From an uncultured Clostridia bacterium (lineage in GTDB: Bacteria > Bacillota > Clostridia > Oscillospirales > Oscillospiraceae), in the NCBI GenBank assembly GCA_946060825.1, contig CAMGPO010000097.1:1-5411 (forward strand): a DNA stretch of 5,411 nucleotides. Reading direction: 5' to 3'. Shown in pieces: positions 4,904 to 5,411 of this stretch; position 1 is the stretch's first letter, and every line of letters starts with the position of its first letter. The translations under genes and the position numbers were made by a program. Under the pieces are notes generated by a model, which saw nothing but the letters and a program-made list of their open reading frames with translations, was not told where the DNA came from and did not search any database.

Positions 4904-5411
4904 CATGATGGATCACTACGAGGAAACCGACATTACCCTTGAGGACGGCGGCGCTTCGGCGGAGCGCGTCCTCGACCGGACGATGGCAAAGGTGCGGCAG
5001 GCACAGCGGCCCCGGCACATCCGGCGGCGGGCTGCGCTGATCGCGGCAGCTTGCGCGGCCACTCTGCTGCTGGGCTGCACGGCGGTCGCCGCCGTCACCC
5101 GCTGGCATGGCTTTGCTCTGCTGGACAATCTGAGCGAGAAGGAACAGCAGGGATTCATTCAAACGGCGACCACAAACCTGCCCACGGAGTCCGTCGGCGC
5201 CGACGGCACCGTCACCCGCTACGACGGCGAGGGAAACGTCATCGACGTCATGACGGCGGAGGAATACCGGGAATGGGAACAGGCGCAGATCAAGGCGCAG
5301 GATGCAGCGGTCATTGCCAGCACCGACCTGGTCGATCTCAGCACCTTCGAGGTCATCCCCAGCAGCGTGACGGAGCTGACCGTCAAGGCCGGAACGATCC
5401 CCGACATGATG
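4878..5411 (+). CDS. Putative membrane-anchored anti-sigma factor (partial, runs off the right edge)
   Basis: The frame is open from 4878 to the last base, giving 178 residues without a stop, so the 3' end is missing. The layout is a cytoplasmic N terminus of about 50 residues ending in a basic stretch (RPRHIRRR, 44-51), one hydrophobic segment at about 52-73 (AALIAAACAATLLLGCTAVAAV), then a predicted extracellular part rich in Asp, Thr and Glu. This inside-to-outside single-pass shape, right behind an ECF sigma gene and overlapping it, is typical of anti-sigma factors that hold the sigma at the membrane. The N terminus has no HxxxCxxC, so it is not a zinc (ZAS) anti-sigma. It resembles the DUF4179-type partners common in Firmicutes, but I cannot confirm the domain because most of the outer part is absent. 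ATG 4878 is used here; GTG 4884 is equally possible. Cys67 within the membrane segment is not in a good lipobox. Confidence 0.7.
   Translation, partial: MTVNWNISDMMDHYEETDITLEDGGASAERVLDRTMAKVRQAQRPRHIRRRAALIAAACAATLLLGCTAVAAVTRWHGFALLDNLSEKEQQGFIQTATTNLPTESVGADGTVTRYDGEGNVIDVMTAEEYREWEQAQIKAQDAAVIASTDLVDLSTFEVIPSSVTELTVKAGTIPDMM

Noticed and set aside
3998..4906. A 302-codon minus-strand open frame covering the end of the S41 gene and most of the sigma gene
   Set aside because: It spans two well-supported genes and a strong terminator, and its translation shows no family features.
4878..5090. Partial membrane protein as a lipoprotein with Cys67
   Set aside because: The hydrophobic segment starts around residue 52 and the residues before Cys67 (LLLGC) are followed by more hydrophobic sequence, so a transmembrane anchor fits better than a signal peptide.

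Overview
The window looks like chromosomal DNA from a GC-rich gut-type member of the Clostridia (Firmicutes), most plausibly Oscillospiraceae or a relative. This rests on strong GGAGG ribosome binding sites, the GC-rich codon choice (GCC, CTG, GGC), a MepA/DinF-type MATE transporter, an ECF sigma factor followed by an overlapping membrane-protein gene, and a standalone 'E2-like' protein of a kind I recall from Clostridia. The assignment comes from sequence style, not from a database match. All convincing genes are on the plus strand. I saw no tRNA, rRNA, CRISPR array or insertion sequence.

Layout. Positions 1-27 may be the last codons of an upstream gene, followed by a perfect 13-bp hairpin (41-70). 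A MATE efflux transporter occupies 90-1448. A short AT-rich gap (1449-1501) holds a near-consensus sigma-A promoter with an extended -10. Its predicted start point falls on the ATG of the next gene (1502-2920), so that mRNA may be leaderless. This gene encodes six predicted membrane helices fused to a domain like the catalytic domain of 2-oxoacid dehydrogenase E2 / chloramphenicol acetyltransferase, with Glu where the catalytic His would be. After 53 bp containing a 10-bp hairpin comes a lipoprotein of the S41 (C-terminal processing / tricorn-like) peptidase class (2974-4215). A clear intrinsic terminator (4235-4264) closes this block.

A second unit follows: an ECF-type sigma factor (4346-4903, GTG start) whose 3' end overlaps the start of a single-pass membrane protein, probably its anti-sigma factor, which runs off the right edge (4878-5411).

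How the genes may work together. The sigma/anti-sigma pair is a plausible sensor of envelope conditions. The three genes before it all encode membrane or surface-anchored products (exporter, membrane acyltransferase-like protein, lipoprotein hydrolase). A shared envelope role is inference: the strong terminator separates them from the sigma unit, and I could not identify a sigma-specific promoter upstream of any of them.

The least ordinary items are the membrane-fused, His-less E2-like protein with its predicted leaderless start, and the S41 lipoprotein lacking the usual catalytic lysine. I do not see a clear new multi-gene system.
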